From contig NZ_JBMERQ010000002.1 of NCBI RefSeq assembly GCF_048820895.1, forward strand, positions 124,001-188,000: a DNA stretch of 64,000 nucleotides, written 5' to 3'. Within the stretch, counting starts at the first letter, position 1, and the number at the start of each line of letters is the position of its first letter. A model generated the notes under the pieces. It was not told the DNA's origin. It saw only the letters and a program-made list of their open reading frames with translations, and made no database searches. This DNA comes from Cribrihabitans_A neustonicus (GTDB lineage Bacteria; Pseudomonadota; Alphaproteobacteria; Rhodobacterales; Rhodobacteraceae). Below are positions 50,766 through 59,765 of this stretch, piece after piece. Made by a program: the position numbers and the translations under genes.

Positions 50766-52394
50766 TTATCCCAGTTTCACGTTGTCGATGCCGACGATCT
50801 TGTCATAGGCCCAGTACAGCAGCAGCACGACCACAAGCAGGATGGTCCCAAGCGCCGCGGCCAGGCCCCAGTTCAGCGACTGCGAGATGTGGAAGGCGAT
50901 CCGGTTGGAGATAAAGACACCCTTGGTGCCGCCCACCAGCTCCGGCGTGATGTAGTAGCCGATCGCCAGAATAAAGACGAGGATCGACCCCGCGCCGATG
51001 CCTGGCACCGACTGCGGAAAGTAAACCCGCCAGAAGGCCGTCCAGTTGGTGGCGCCCAGCGATTTCGCCGCCCGCAGGTAGGTCGGATTGATGGTCTGCA
51101 TCACCGAATACATCGGCAGGATCATGAACGGCAGCAGGATGTGGGTCATGGCCACGATGGTGCCGAACTGGTTGTTGATCATCACCAGCCGGTCGCTGTC
51201 GCTCACCAGCCCGAGCCAGACCAGAGTGTCATTGATCACCCCCTGCTGCTGCAGCATCACCTTCCAGGCCGAGGTCCGCACCAGGAGCGAGGTCCAGAAC
51301 GGCAGCAGCACCAGGATCATCAGGAGGTTCGCGGTGCGCGAAGGCAGGTTGGCGAGGATCCAGGCCACCGGGTAACCCAGCACGATACAGCTGCAGGTGA
51401 TCGCCAGAGACATGACCATCGTGCGGAGGAACAGGGTGCCGTAGATGCGCTCATCCTCGGGGCGCAGTTCGGGTCCGTCCGGGCTTTTCTGCAGGTCGGC
51501 GGCGTTCAGGAAGTAGCCGTTGGTATATTTGCCGGAGTAGGTCTTAATGGTGCGCCAGACTTCGGGGTCGGCCCAGTCCTTGTCCATCTTGATGAAGGCG
51601 TCGCGGGCCGACTCGGTTTCCATCTGGCCGGATTCGATCACCGCAGCGGCCTCCTGCAGGAGGCGCTGCGCGTCGCCTTCGAAGGCCCGGACGGCAAAGG
51701 GATTGGCCGCGAGGTCGGTGTGCAGCGCCATGTAGACCGGAGCCCAGGGCTCTTCTTCGGTGGGGCTGTCGTTGTCCTCGTTCTGGATAGTCCGGGCGAA
51801 GCTGAGATACGCGGCGCTGGCCACAGGCAACGCATCGCGCGCGGCGTCCGAAAGGCGGAAGCGCGGCTCTTTTTCGCTGCTTGCGCGGTCTTCAAGCCAC
51901 TCCGGATCGGCGAAGATCGCAATAAAGGTCTCCGGCTCTTCCCAGGCAGGATCGAGCTCCGCGAACTGCTTCAGGTAGCCCTCGCCGATGTCGTCGGCGC
52001 GGCGGCCGGCCTTGCGGAACAGCGAGGAAATGCCGGGTGTTTCATAGTTCAGCCGGGAACCGACACGGGTGTGTTCCTTGCGCTCGGCGGCCTCCACCAT
52101 GTCATAGGCCAGCGCTTCGAACACCGGCTCGGGCGGGATTTCGCCGCTGTCGGCGTCCCACTGCTGCACCGCCACCACGGTCTGCGGAAGGGTGTCCTGC
52201 ACAATGCGGTTCTCGACCGAGCGGAACAGCATGTCCGCGATCGGGAGAATGAAGGTCAGCAGGACAAAGAGCAGAAGCGGCGCGATCAGCATCAGCGCGC
52301 GGATCTTCTGCATCCGGAGGGCGCGGGCCAGACTTCGCTTCAGCGGCCTGCCATCGGCGGCCAGAACCGGTCCGGAAAGGGTTGTATCGCTCAT
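50766..52394 (-). CDS. Polyamine-type ABC transporter permease with large periplasmic insertion
   Basis: 542-residue permease, about twice the length of PotB/PotH. After TM1 (about residues 31-56) comes a soluble acidic insertion of about 260 residues (57-316; e.g. EGYLKQFAELDPAWEEPETF), then five helices (from IYGTLFLRTMVMSLAITCSC) and a normal permease core with the EAA loop (NPTYLRAAKSLGATNWTAFW). The insertion is expected on the periplasmic side and could contact the binding protein, as the large loop of MalF does. Coupled to the second permease gene; preceded by an RNA hairpin. Confidence 0.88.
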   Translation of the reverse strand: MSDTTLSGPVLAADGRPLKRSLARALRMQKIRALMLIAPLLLFVLLTFILPIADMLFRSVENRIVQDTLPQTVVAVQQWDADSGEIPPEPVFEALAYDMVEAAERKEHTRVGSRLNYETPGISSLFRKAGRRADDIGEGYLKQFAELDPAWEEPETFIAIFADPEWLEDRASSEKEPRFRLSDAARDALPVASAAYLSFARTIQNEDNDSPTEEEPWAPVYMALHTDLAANPFAVRAFEGDAQRLLQEAAAVIESGQMETESARDAFIKMDKDWADPEVWRTIKTYSGKYTNGYFLNAADLQKSPDGPELRPEDERIYGTLFLRTMVMSLAITCSCIVLGYPVAWILANLPSRTANLLMILVLLPFWTSLLVRTSAWKVMLQQQGVINDTLVWLGLVSDSDRLVMINNQFGTIVAMTHILLPFMILPMYSVMQTINPTYLRAAKSLGATNWTAFWRVYFPQSVPGIGAGSILVFILAIGYYITPELVGGTKGVFISNRIAFHISQSLNWGLAAALGTILLVVVLLLYWAYDKIVGIDNVKLG

Positions 52395-52425
52395 GTTGGG
52401 AAACCCCCTGTCGGGTTTTATGGTG

Positions 52426-52457
52426 GGGAAAGGGCACCGCGGCGGGAGCCCTTTCCC
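52426..52457. terminator. Intercistronic hairpin after the binding-protein gene
   Basis: GGGAAAGGGC (52426-52435) pairs with GCCCTTTCCC (52448-52457), 10 bp. It lies between the binding-protein stop (52483) and the downstream permease start (52394). Such hairpins after binding-protein genes usually stabilise that message and reduce downstream expression. Confidence 0.7.
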
Positions 52458-52482
52458 GATGGTTCAGATCGCGCTCAGGCGA

Positions 52483-53583
52483 TTACTTGGCCAGCCATGC
52501 CTGGAACTTGGCGTCCAGATCATCACGGTTGTCGGCCCACCATTCGTAGTCATAGGTGTGCACGTTGCCGGAATTGGCCGGATCGGTCGGCATGTGCGGC
52601 GCCATGTCGATGCCCAGTTCGGCGTGCTTGCCAACCAGCGGAGCGGAAGAGGCACGGGCCGGGCCATAGGAGATGTAGGCAGCCTGATCAGCCAGGCGCT
52701 GGGTGTCCGTGGCGAACTTCAGGAAGTCCATCACGCGGGCCAGGCGGTCTTCGGGCAGGCCTTCGGGCACGATCCAGCCGTCGAGGTCAAAGGACTGCAT
52801 GTCCCAAAGCATGCCGATCGGCTGGTCCTGCTCGGCGATCGCGGAGAACAGGCGGCCGTTGAAGGTGGAGCCCATTACCACTTCGCCATCGGCGAGCAGC
52901 TGCGGGGTTTCCGCGCCGGCGGTCCACCAGACCACCTGGTCCTTGATGGTGTCGAGTTTGGCCAGCGCACGGTCGACGCCCTCGTCAGTGCTCAGCGTGT
53001 CGTAGATGTCTTCCTTCGCCACGCCATCGCAGTAGAGCGCCCACTCCATGTTGTCGATCGGGCGCTTCTGCAGCGACCGCTTGCCCGGGTACTTCTCGGT
53101 GTCGAAGATCGCGCAAACCGAATCCGGCGCGTCGATCAGGTCGGTGCGGTAGCCGAAGGTTGTGGAATAGACTATCTGCGGAACGAAGCAGTCGGAGACC
53201 AGCAGGTCACCGAAGTCTTCGGAGGCCGGGGTGCCATCGGGGGCTTCCGCCAGCACCTCGTCGTGGTCCAGCTCCATCGCCAGGCCTTCGTCGCACAGGC
53301 GCATCGCGTCGGACGCCACGGCATCGACCAGGTCCCAGGTCACGTTGCCGGCTTCGTTCATCGCGCGCAGCTTGGCCACCGCTTCGGCAGAGCTTTCGTC
53401 CCAGATGATCTTCACGTCCGGGTTCATCTCCAGATAGGGCTCGACATAGGCCTTCTGCTGGCTCTGCTGATAGGCCCCGCCCCAGGACACCAGGGTCAGC
53501 TCGTTGGCCATCTCGGCGGCAAAGGCAGCGGGCGCGCACAGCGCCGTCGTGGCTGCCAAAGCAGACAGTTTGGTCAGTTTCAT
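52483..53583 (-). CDS. Polyamine-type periplasmic substrate-binding protein
   Basis: 366-residue extracellular solute-binding protein (SBP_bac_8/PotD-like). Signal peptide MKLTKLSALAATTALCAPAA, mature start after AFA-AEM. It opens LTLVSWGGAYQQSQQKAYVE, the SWGGxYxxSxxK signature of a roseobacter group of putrescine/spermidine-like binding proteins. A tryptophan-rich pocket (DQVVWWTAGAETPQLLADGE) is consistent with amine binding. Same operon as the ATPase and permeases. Exact ligand (putrescine, spermidine or another amine/opine) unknown. Confidence 0.88.
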   Translation of the reverse strand: MKLTKLSALAATTALCAPAAFAAEMANELTLVSWGGAYQQSQQKAYVEPYLEMNPDVKIIWDESSAEAVAKLRAMNEAGNVTWDLVDAVASDAMRLCDEGLAMELDHDEVLAEAPDGTPASEDFGDLLVSDCFVPQIVYSTTFGYRTDLIDAPDSVCAIFDTEKYPGKRSLQKRPIDNMEWALYCDGVAKEDIYDTLSTDEGVDRALAKLDTIKDQVVWWTAGAETPQLLADGEVVMGSTFNGRLFSAIAEQDQPIGMLWDMQSFDLDGWIVPEGLPEDRLARVMDFLKFATDTQRLADQAAYISYGPARASSAPLVGKHAELGIDMAPHMPTDPANSGNVHTYDYEWWADNRDDLDAKFQAWLAK

Positions 53584-53622
53584 AGGGACACTCTCCTTGT
53601 TGAAATTCGTCGTGGTGAGTTC

Positions 53623-53647
53623 CCCCCGGTCGTTCGTCCGCCGGGGG
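53623..53647. other. Intercistronic hairpin before the binding-protein gene
   Basis: CCCCCGG (53623-53629) pairs with CCGGGGG (53641-53647) around TCGTTCGTCCG, in the 83-bp gap between the ATPase and binding-protein genes. It has no T tract, so it is probably an mRNA-processing or stability element. Confidence 0.55.
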
Positions 53648-53666
53648 TTCGAAGCAGCGCGCAGGC

Positions 53667-54767
53667 TCAGGCGTCAAGCGCGCGGCAGTCCTCTGGCAGC
53701 CAGCCGATCTCGATCTGCTGGCCGGGCTGAAGGCGGACCTGGTCAGGGGCATTGCGGGTTTTGATGATGAACTCATCATTGCCGGCCACCCGCAGCCGGG
53801 TGCGGAAGATGTCGCCCATGTAGATGAACTCCAGCACTTCCGCTTTCAGCGTGTGAACCCCTGCCCGCAGGCGGTCCTTATTGTATTCGACCCGCTCGGG
53901 CCGGATCGAGACGCGGGTGCGCTCGCCAGGCTTGGAGACGTTGACCGGCTTGCAGTCGATCAGTTCGCCATCGTCGAGCTGGACCAGCGCCAGACCGCCC
54001 TTGATCTCCTTGACGGTGCCTTCCAGCGTGTTGTTCTCGCCGATGAACTGGGCGACGAAGCTGTTCTGCGGCTCCTCGTAAAGCACATCCGGCGGTGCCA
54101 GCTGCTGGATGCGGCCATCGTCGAACACCGCAACCCGGTCCGACATGGTCAGCGCCTCGGTCTGGTCGTGGGTCACATAGACCGTGGTGATGCCGAGGTT
54201 GTGGGCCAGGTTGGTGATTTCGAACTGCATCTTCTCGCGCAGCTGCTTGTCGAGCGCGCCGAGCGGTTCGTCCATCAGAACCAGCTCGGGCTCGAAGACC
54301 AGCGCGCGGGCCAGGGCGATCCGTTGCTGCTGGCCGCCTGACAGCTGGGCCGGGCGGCGGCCGCCGAAGGCGCCCATCTCCACCATGTCCAGCGCCCGCT
54401 TCACCTTCTGTTCGCGCTCGGACTTGCCCATCTTGCGCACTTCCAAGGGGAACGAGAGGTTTTCCGCGATCGTCATGTGGGGAAACAGAGCGTAGTTCTG
54501 GAACACCATGCCGATGCCGCGCTTGTGCGGCGGAATGTTGTTGATCGAGGTGCCGCCCAGCCGGATGTCGCCGTGGGTGGCGGTCTCGAAGCCCGCCAGC
54601 ATCATCAGGCAGGTGGTCTTGCCGGACCCCGAGGGCCCCAGCATGGTCAGGAATTCGCCTTTGGGCATGGTGAGGTTGAGATCTTTGACAACGAGATTTT
54701 CGCCGTCGTAGCTCTTTTGGACGCGTTCGAATTCCACGAACGCATCAGTGTTTGACGCATCAGCCAA
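53667..54767 (-). CDS. Polyamine-type ABC transporter ATP-binding protein
   Basis: 366-residue ATPase (PotA-like). Walker A is LGPSGSGKTTCLMMLAGFET (about 44-52), the signature is PAQLSGGQQQRIALARAL, Walker B is LVLMDEPLGALD, and the H-loop is VYVTHDQTEALTMSDR. A C-terminal TOBE-like regulatory region is present (TRVSIRPERVEYNKDRLRAG). First gene of a minus-strand operon (ATPase, binding protein, two permeases), a common roseobacter order. The 362 bp upstream hold the promoter. Confidence 0.93.
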   Translation of the reverse strand: MADASNTDAFVEFERVQKSYDGENLVVKDLNLTMPKGEFLTMLGPSGSGKTTCLMMLAGFETATHGDIRLGGTSINNIPPHKRGIGMVFQNYALFPHMTIAENLSFPLEVRKMGKSEREQKVKRALDMVEMGAFGGRRPAQLSGGQQQRIALARALVFEPELVLMDEPLGALDKQLREKMQFEITNLAHNLGITTVYVTHDQTEALTMSDRVAVFDDGRIQQLAPPDVLYEEPQNSFVAQFIGENNTLEGTVKEIKGGLALVQLDDGELIDCKPVNVSKPGERTRVSIRPERVEYNKDRLRAGVHTLKAEVLEFIYMGDIFRTRLRVAGNDEFIIKTRNAPDQVRLQPGQQIEIGWLPEDCRALDA

Positions 54768-55129
54768 AGCAGGCTCCCCGTTTATTTTATACCTCTGGCA
54801 GATTTTAGCTCTGCGCTTGTTGTGGATTTAATCACACCCAGCATAGCAAGTGCTAGGGATGAAAAAAATAATCTTCCCGCCTCTGAACGCGGCCGCGCGG
54901 AGTTTGCTGTCCGGGCGGGCGGACCGCGCTGATCGCGGACCGGCTGGCGTGATTAAACCGTAAGTGCCGTAACGTAGCGGATGATTTGCGGCGTGCAAGG
55001 GGGGCTTTGCGCCGTTCCGGCGCAAATCGCGGCCCCAACGTAAATTCGACGCCAAACCCCCGCACCCATTCGGGCACGGGGGCTGGTGATTCCACTACCC
55101 GGCGCAGGGCCGCGCCATGGGATGAAAAG
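54768..55129. other. Intergenic region upstream of the minus-strand ABC operon
   Basis: About 360 bp. Near the ATPase start is an AT-rich patch (GTTTATTTTATACCTCTGG; GTGGATTTAATCACACCC) that likely contains its promoter. Further on is CCGCG-N5-CGCGG (54927-54941). A hairpin, CCCCCG (55057-55062) with CGGGGG (55077-55082), may end the aminotransferase transcript on the minus strand (followed by TTTGG). Nothing else recognised. Confidence 0.45.
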
Positions 55130-56524
55130 TCAGCCCGCCACAAGCAGACCCTTCTCCTTGGCTTCTGCATAGGCCTCGTCCAGCGCCAGGCGGGCGCGGG
55201 CGATCAGCACGTCGATCTGTTCCGGCGTGATTACCAGCGGCGGTGCGATGATCATCCGGTCGCCGACATGGCGCATCACCAGGTTGTTGGCAAAGCAGCG
55301 CTCGCGGCAGAGGTAGCCCACGGTGCCGGCCTCCGCCGCGAAGGGCGCGCGGGTCTCCTTGTTCGGGGTGAGGGCAATCGAACCCATCAGCCCGACGATC
55401 TTGGCCTCGCCGACCAGCGGATGGTCGGTCAGCGCTTCCCACTTTTCCTTCAGGTAGGGCGCCGCCACGTCGCGCACGTGGGCGAGGACGTTTTCCTCCT
55501 CCAGGATGCGCAGGTTCTCCAGCGCCACTGCCGCCGCCACCGGGTGGCCGGAGTAAGTGTACCCGTGGTTGAACTCGCCGCCCGCAATGACCGCCGCGAT
55601 CTCGTCGCTCACAATGGAGCCGCCGATTGGCGCATAGCCCGAGCTCAGCCCCTTGGCGATCGTCATGATATCGGGGCGAATGCCTAGCGTTTCGCTGCCG
55701 AACCAGTTGCCGGTGCGCCCGAAGCCGCAGATCACCTCATCGGCGATCAGCAGAATCTCATACTTGTCGCAGATGCGCTGGATTTCCGGCCAATAGGTTT
55801 CCGGCGGCACGATCACGCCGCCAGCACCCTGCACCGGCTCGGCGATGAAGGCCGCGACACGGTCTTCGCCCAGCTCCTGGATTGCCGCTTCCAGTTCCTG
55901 TGCGCGGGCGAGGCCGAATTCGGCGGGTGGCATATCGCCGCCCTCGGACCACCAGTCGGGCTGGTTGATGTGGTGCACGTCCGGAATCGGCAGGCCGCCC
56001 TGGGCGTGCATGCCGGACATCCCACCGAGCGAGCCGCTGCCCACGGAGGAGCCGTGGTAGGCGTTCTTGCGGCTGATGATGACCGACTTGCCGGGCTTGC
56101 CCTTCTCGGCCCAGTAGTGGCGGACCATGCGGATGTTGGTATCATTCGCCTCCGAGCCGGAGCCTGCGAAGAACACGTTGTTGAGATCGCCCGGGGCCAG
56201 CTCCGCCAGCCGCGCCGCCAGCGCGATGGCAGGCACGTGCGAGGTCTGGAAGAAAGTGTTGTAATAGGGCAGCTCGCGCATCTGGCGGGCGGCCGCCTCG
56301 GCCAGCTCGTCGCGGCCATAGCCGATGTTCACGCACCACAGCCCCGACATTGCGTCGAGGATCTCATTGCCCTCGCTGTCGGTCAGATGCACGCCGCTTG
56401 CGCGGGTGATGATACGGGCACCCTTCTGCGCCAGCTCGCCGTTGGCAGTGAAGGGATGCATGTGATGCGCCGCGTCGAGCGCTTGCAGCTCGCCCGTAGG
56501 CATGTGGTTGGTGATCGCACTCAT
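55130..56524 (-). CDS. Class III aminotransferase (polyamine/omega-amino acid:pyruvate type)
   Basis: 464-residue PLP aminotransferase. Seen: GLWCVNIGYGRDELAEAAAR, FFAGSGSEANDTNIRMVRHY (PLP phosphate loop), LLIADEVICGFGRTGNWFGS (Asp262), and the PLP lysine in IMTIAKGLSSGYAPIGGSIV (Lys291). It belongs to the group of SpuC-like putrescine:pyruvate and beta-alanine:pyruvate enzymes. Its location between two polyamine ABC systems and a GntR regulator suggests degradation of imported diamines. ATG at 56522-56524 is chosen; a longer frame upstream has no family homology. Confidence 0.9.
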   Translation of the reverse strand: MSAITNHMPTGELQALDAAHHMHPFTANGELAQKGARIITRASGVHLTDSEGNEILDAMSGLWCVNIGYGRDELAEAAARQMRELPYYNTFFQTSHVPAIALAARLAELAPGDLNNVFFAGSGSEANDTNIRMVRHYWAEKGKPGKSVIISRKNAYHGSSVGSGSLGGMSGMHAQGGLPIPDVHHINQPDWWSEGGDMPPAEFGLARAQELEAAIQELGEDRVAAFIAEPVQGAGGVIVPPETYWPEIQRICDKYEILLIADEVICGFGRTGNWFGSETLGIRPDIMTIAKGLSSGYAPIGGSIVSDEIAAVIAGGEFNHGYTYSGHPVAAAVALENLRILEEENVLAHVRDVAAPYLKEKWEALTDHPLVGEAKIVGLMGSIALTPNKETRAPFAAEAGTVGYLCRERCFANNLVMRHVGDRMIIAPPLVITPEQIDVLIARARLALDEAYAEAKEKGLLVAG

Positions 56525-56562
56525 GGGGCTTACTCCTGAGAAAGACGGTTTGCCCAAGAATA

Positions 56563-56571
56563 TGATCAAAT
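56563..56571. promoter_or_regulatory. TGATCAAAT motif upstream of the aminotransferase
   Basis: TGATCAAAT at 56563-56571, inside TATGATCAAATATC, sits in the 65-bp gap between the GntR gene and the aminotransferase. The same 9 bases are at 57365-57373 upstream of the divergent binding-protein gene. A palindromic TTGATCAA core fits GntR/FCD operators. Confidence 0.55.
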
Positions 56572-56589
56572 ATCAGCGTGTCAATCGAA

Positions 56590-57261
56590 TCAGTTGGCCG
56601 CGTCCAGCCCCTGGCGCACCTGCTCCATGCCCTGCGTCACATCGCGCTCCATAGCCAGCGCCGCCAGCTCTGCATCCTGCCGTTTCAGCGCCTCCAGGAT
56701 GTCCTTGTGCCGGTCCGGGAAGCTCTGAGTACCCAGCCGCCCGCAAACCACCCTGAGCGAGGGCCCGAAACGCAGCCACAACCGGTCCGCCATGTCGCTG
56801 AGGATGGGGGCGCCGGCCTCGCTATAAAGCACAGTGTGAAAGCTGTAGTTCTGCACCAGATAGCCCGCCACGTCGCCGCCGAGAATCGCCTTGTCGAGGG
56901 CGCCATCGATCCTCTCCAGCTCTGCGATCCGTGATCCTCCGATGCGCAGGGTGGCCCGGCGGGCAAGCTCGCATTCTATTGTTCTTCTTGCAAAAACAAG
57001 TTCATCCAACTCGCCGGCCGTCAATTCCGGCACCGACACGCGGCGGTTGCCCTGAAACATGAGCGCGCCGTCCGATATCAGCCGCCGGATCGCTTCCCGC
57101 ACCGGCGTCATGCCCGCGCCAAGCGCCTCCACCAGACCCTGGATGGTCACCGCCTGGCCCGGCGCCAGCTCGCCGAACAGGATCTGCGCCCGCAGGGTCT
57201 GGTAGACGGTTTCATGGGCCGGCTGTTTGGCGCCGCCGTCCGCCGCCGCTGCGGCCTGCAT
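56590..57261 (-). CDS. GntR family regulator (FCD type) of the polyamine block
   Basis: 223-residue regulator. The GntR HTH is AHETVYQTLRAQILFGELAP, then LVEALGAGMTPVREAIRRLI, and the FCD-type helical domain follows (ELVFARRTIECELARRATLR; NYSFHTVLYSEAGAPILSDM, with the metal-binding His). It lies directly upstream of the aminotransferase and divergent from the PotFGHI-like operon, with TGATCAAAT motifs in both intergenic regions. So it probably represses both in the absence of a polyamine-derived ligand. The start (57259-57261) is uncertain; upstream in-frame GTG codons exist. Confidence 0.87.
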   Translation of the reverse strand: MQAAAAADGGAKQPAHETVYQTLRAQILFGELAPGQAVTIQGLVEALGAGMTPVREAIRRLISDGALMFQGNRRVSVPELTAGELDELVFARRTIECELARRATLRIGGSRIAELERIDGALDKAILGGDVAGYLVQNYSFHTVLYSEAGAPILSDMADRLWLRFGPSLRVVCGRLGTQSFPDRHKDILEALKRQDAELAALAMERDVTQGMEQVRQGLDAAN

Positions 57262-57364
57262 ATTGGTCTCGTTCACCTTGGATTTCACCTCCGCTTTTGC
57301 GGGCAGCTTGCACCATCTCCGCCCGGGTGAAAACATAAACGGTATTGCCCAATGAGGCAAAACT

Positions 57365-57373
57365 TGATCAAAT
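57365..57373. promoter_or_regulatory. TGATCAAAT motif upstream of the second binding-protein gene
   Basis: TGATCAAAT at 57365-57373 within CTTGATCAAATCC, where TTGATCAA is a perfect 8-bp palindrome. It is 46 bp before the binding-protein start and matches the motif at 56563-56571, hence a candidate operator for the GntR regulator. Confidence 0.6.
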
Positions 57374-57418
57374 CCATTCCAGCCGGGCTGCGAAACCGGC
57401 ACGCACAGGGAGATTTCC

Positions 57419-58504
57419 ATGACACTGAAAACGATGACCTTGACCGCCGCCGCCGCGCTGATCGCCGCCGGTGCCGCCGCGGAAGAGGTGCGCGTCTACA
57501 ACTGGTCCGACTACATCGACGAGGACCTGCTTGCGAAGTTCGAGGAAGACACCGGCATCGAACTGATCTACGACGTCTTTGACAGCAACGAGGTTTTGGA
57601 AACCAAGATGCTGGCAGGCGGCTCCGGCTATGACGTGGTGGTGCCCTCCGGCACCTTCCTGCAGCGGCAGATCGCGGCAGGCGCCTTCCAGAAGCTGGAC
57701 ATGGAGAAGCTGCCCAACCATGAGCACATGTGGGACCTGATCGAGAAACGCACCGCGCAGTACGACCCCGGCAACGAATATTCGATCAACTACATGTGGG
57801 GCACCACCGGCATTGGCGCGAACGTCAACAGGGTGAAGGAAATCCTGGGCGAGGATGCGCCAATCGACAGCTGGGACCTGGTGTTCAAACCGGAGAACAT
57901 GGAGAAGCTCGCAGAATGCGGCGTGCATTTCCTGGACGCCCCGGCGGAGATGATCCCCGCGGCGCTCAATTACATCGGCGAGGATCCCGACAGCCACGAC
58001 CCTGATGTGATCGCCAGGGCCGAGGAAGTCTTTGCCCCGATCCGCCCGCATATCCAGAAGTTCCACTCGTCCGAGTACATCAACGCGCTCGCCAACGGCG
58101 ACATCTGTGTCGCGGTCGGCTGGTCCGGCGACATCCTGCAGGCCCGCGACCGCGCGGCCGAGGCCGGAAATGACGTCGAGATTGTCTACCACGCGCCCAA
58201 GGAAGGCGCCCAGATGTGGTTCGACCAGATGGCGATCCCGGTTGACGCGCCGAACCCGGATGCTGCGCACAAATTCCTGAACTTCATCATGGATCCCGAA
58301 AACATGGCGGCGGCGTCGAACTACGTCTACTACGCCAACGGCAACAAGGCCTCGCAGGACCACCTGGTCGAGGACGTGATCGGCGATCCGGCGATCTACC
58401 CGGACGAGAAGACGCTGGACAACCTCTTCACCACCACGCCCTACGAGCCCAAGGTGCAGCGCGTGGTGACGCGCCTGTGGACCAAGATCAAGTCCGGCAC
58501 CTGA
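57419..58504 (+). CDS. potF: Putrescine-type periplasmic binding protein (PotF-like)
   Basis: 361-residue periplasmic protein. The signal peptide is MTLKTMTLTAAAALIAAGAA. The mature protein opens EEVRVYNWSDYIDEDLLAKF, the YNWSDYI signature of PotF/SpuD/SpuE that holds the amine-binding Trp and Asp/Ser. GYDVVVPSGTFLQRQIAAGA follows, with ICVAVGWSGDILQARDRAAE (amine pocket), as in characterised PotF. First gene of a potFGHI-like operon, divergent from the GntR regulator. Ligand is putrescine or a related diamine by family. Confidence 0.9.
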   Translation: MTLKTMTLTAAAALIAAGAAAEEVRVYNWSDYIDEDLLAKFEEDTGIELIYDVFDSNEVLETKMLAGGSGYDVVVPSGTFLQRQIAAGAFQKLDMEKLPNHEHMWDLIEKRTAQYDPGNEYSINYMWGTTGIGANVNRVKEILGEDAPIDSWDLVFKPENMEKLAECGVHFLDAPAEMIPAALNYIGEDPDSHDPDVIARAEEVFAPIRPHIQKFHSSEYINALANGDICVAVGWSGDILQARDRAAEAGNDVEIVYHAPKEGAQMWFDQMAIPVDAPNPDAAHKFLNFIMDPENMAAASNYVYYANGNKASQDHLVEDVIGDPAIYPDEKTLDNLFTTTPYEPKVQRVVTRLWTKIKSGT

Positions 58505-58637
58505 TCCGTGCTTGGACCGGCAGGGCGCACATCTCGCGCCCTGCCCCCCTCCCCGCCACACAGGGACCCTTTCCCAAATGGACGTTCAGACTCTCCCGAC
58601 CCCGAAGACCTCCGCAACGACTTCCAAGGAGGCCGGC

Positions 58638-59765
58638 GTGACCAATTCCGTTTTCGAGCCCTGGAACGACCCCCAGGCCAAGCCCCTGATCCAGTTTCAG
58701 AATGTGACCAAGCGCTTTGGCGAATTTACCGCCATTGATGACCTGACCATCGGCATCCACGAGCGCGAGTTCTTTGCTCTTCTAGGGCCGTCGGGCTGCG
58801 GCAAGACTACCCTGATGCGGATGCTGGCCGGGTTTGAGACCCCGACTGAAGGCACCATTTACCTCGCCGGGCAGGATATCGCGCGGGTGCCGCCGAACAA
58901 GCGCGCGGTCAACATGATGTTCCAGTCCTACGCGCTGTTCCCGCATCTGTCGGTCTGGGAGAACATCGCGTTCGGGCTGAAACGCGAGGGCATGGCCAAA
59001 GACGCCATCGCCGACCGCGTGACCGAGATGCTGCGGCTGACCCGGCTGGAGAATTTCGCCCGGCGCAAGCCGCACCAGATCTCCGGCGGCCAGCGCCAGC
59101 GGGTGGCGCTGGCACGCTCGCTCGCCAAGGCGCCGAAACTGCTCTTGCTGGACGAACCGCTGGGCGCGCTGGACAAGAAACTGCGCCAGGACACCCAGTT
59201 CGAGCTGATGGACATTCAGGAGAAGACCGGCACCACCTTCGTGATCGTGACCCACGACCAGGAGGAAGCGATGACCGTGGCAAGCCGCGTTGCGGTGATG
59301 GACCACGGCCGCATCGTGCAGGTCGCCACTCCCGACCGCATCTACGAGACGCCGAACTCTGTTTACGTGGCGGACTTCATCGGCGATGTGAACATTATCG
59401 AAGGCACCGCGACGCCGGTGGGGGAGGACCGTTACGCGATGGCTTGGGCCGACGGGCAGAAACCCCTCGACGTGAAAAGCGCCAACCAGTTTTCCAGCGG
59501 GCAGAAATGCCATCTGGCAATCCGCCCCGAGAAGGTCACGATCAGCGCCGAACAGCCGGTTGACGCCGCCAATGCAGTGCAGGGCCGAATCCTCGATATT
59601 GCCTACCTCGGCAATATTTCCACCTATCACGTGGAGCTGCCTTCGGGTGCCATCATCAAGGCGCAGACCGCCAACACCCGCCGCATCTCCCGCCGCGCCT
59701 TTTCCTGGGAAGACACTGTCTGGCTGTCCTGGACCGCCACGGCAGGCGTTCTGCTGGCCGAATGA
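58638..59765 (+). CDS. potG: Putrescine-type ABC transporter ATP-binding protein (PotG-like)
   Basis: 375-residue ATPase. Walker A is LLGPSGCGKTTLMRMLAGFE, the signature is PHQISGGQRQRVALARSLAK, Walker B is LLLLDEPLGALDK, and the H-loop is VIVTHDQEEAMTVASR. The GTG at 58638-58640 is the start because AAGGAGG (58626-58632) ends five bases before it and the length equals PotG. An in-frame ATG at 58578 would add 20 unrelated residues. Its stop overlaps the potH start by 4 bp. Confidence 0.92.
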   Translation: MTNSVFEPWNDPQAKPLIQFQNVTKRFGEFTAIDDLTIGIHEREFFALLGPSGCGKTTLMRMLAGFETPTEGTIYLAGQDIARVPPNKRAVNMMFQSYALFPHLSVWENIAFGLKREGMAKDAIADRVTEMLRLTRLENFARRKPHQISGGQRQRVALARSLAKAPKLLLLDEPLGALDKKLRQDTQFELMDIQEKTGTTFVIVTHDQEEAMTVASRVAVMDHGRIVQVATPDRIYETPNSVYVADFIGDVNIIEGTATPVGEDRYAMAWADGQKPLDVKSANQFSSGQKCHLAIRPEKVTISAEQPVDAANAVQGRILDIAYLGNISTYHVELPSGAIIKAQTANTRRISRRAFSWEDTVWLSWTATAGVLLAE

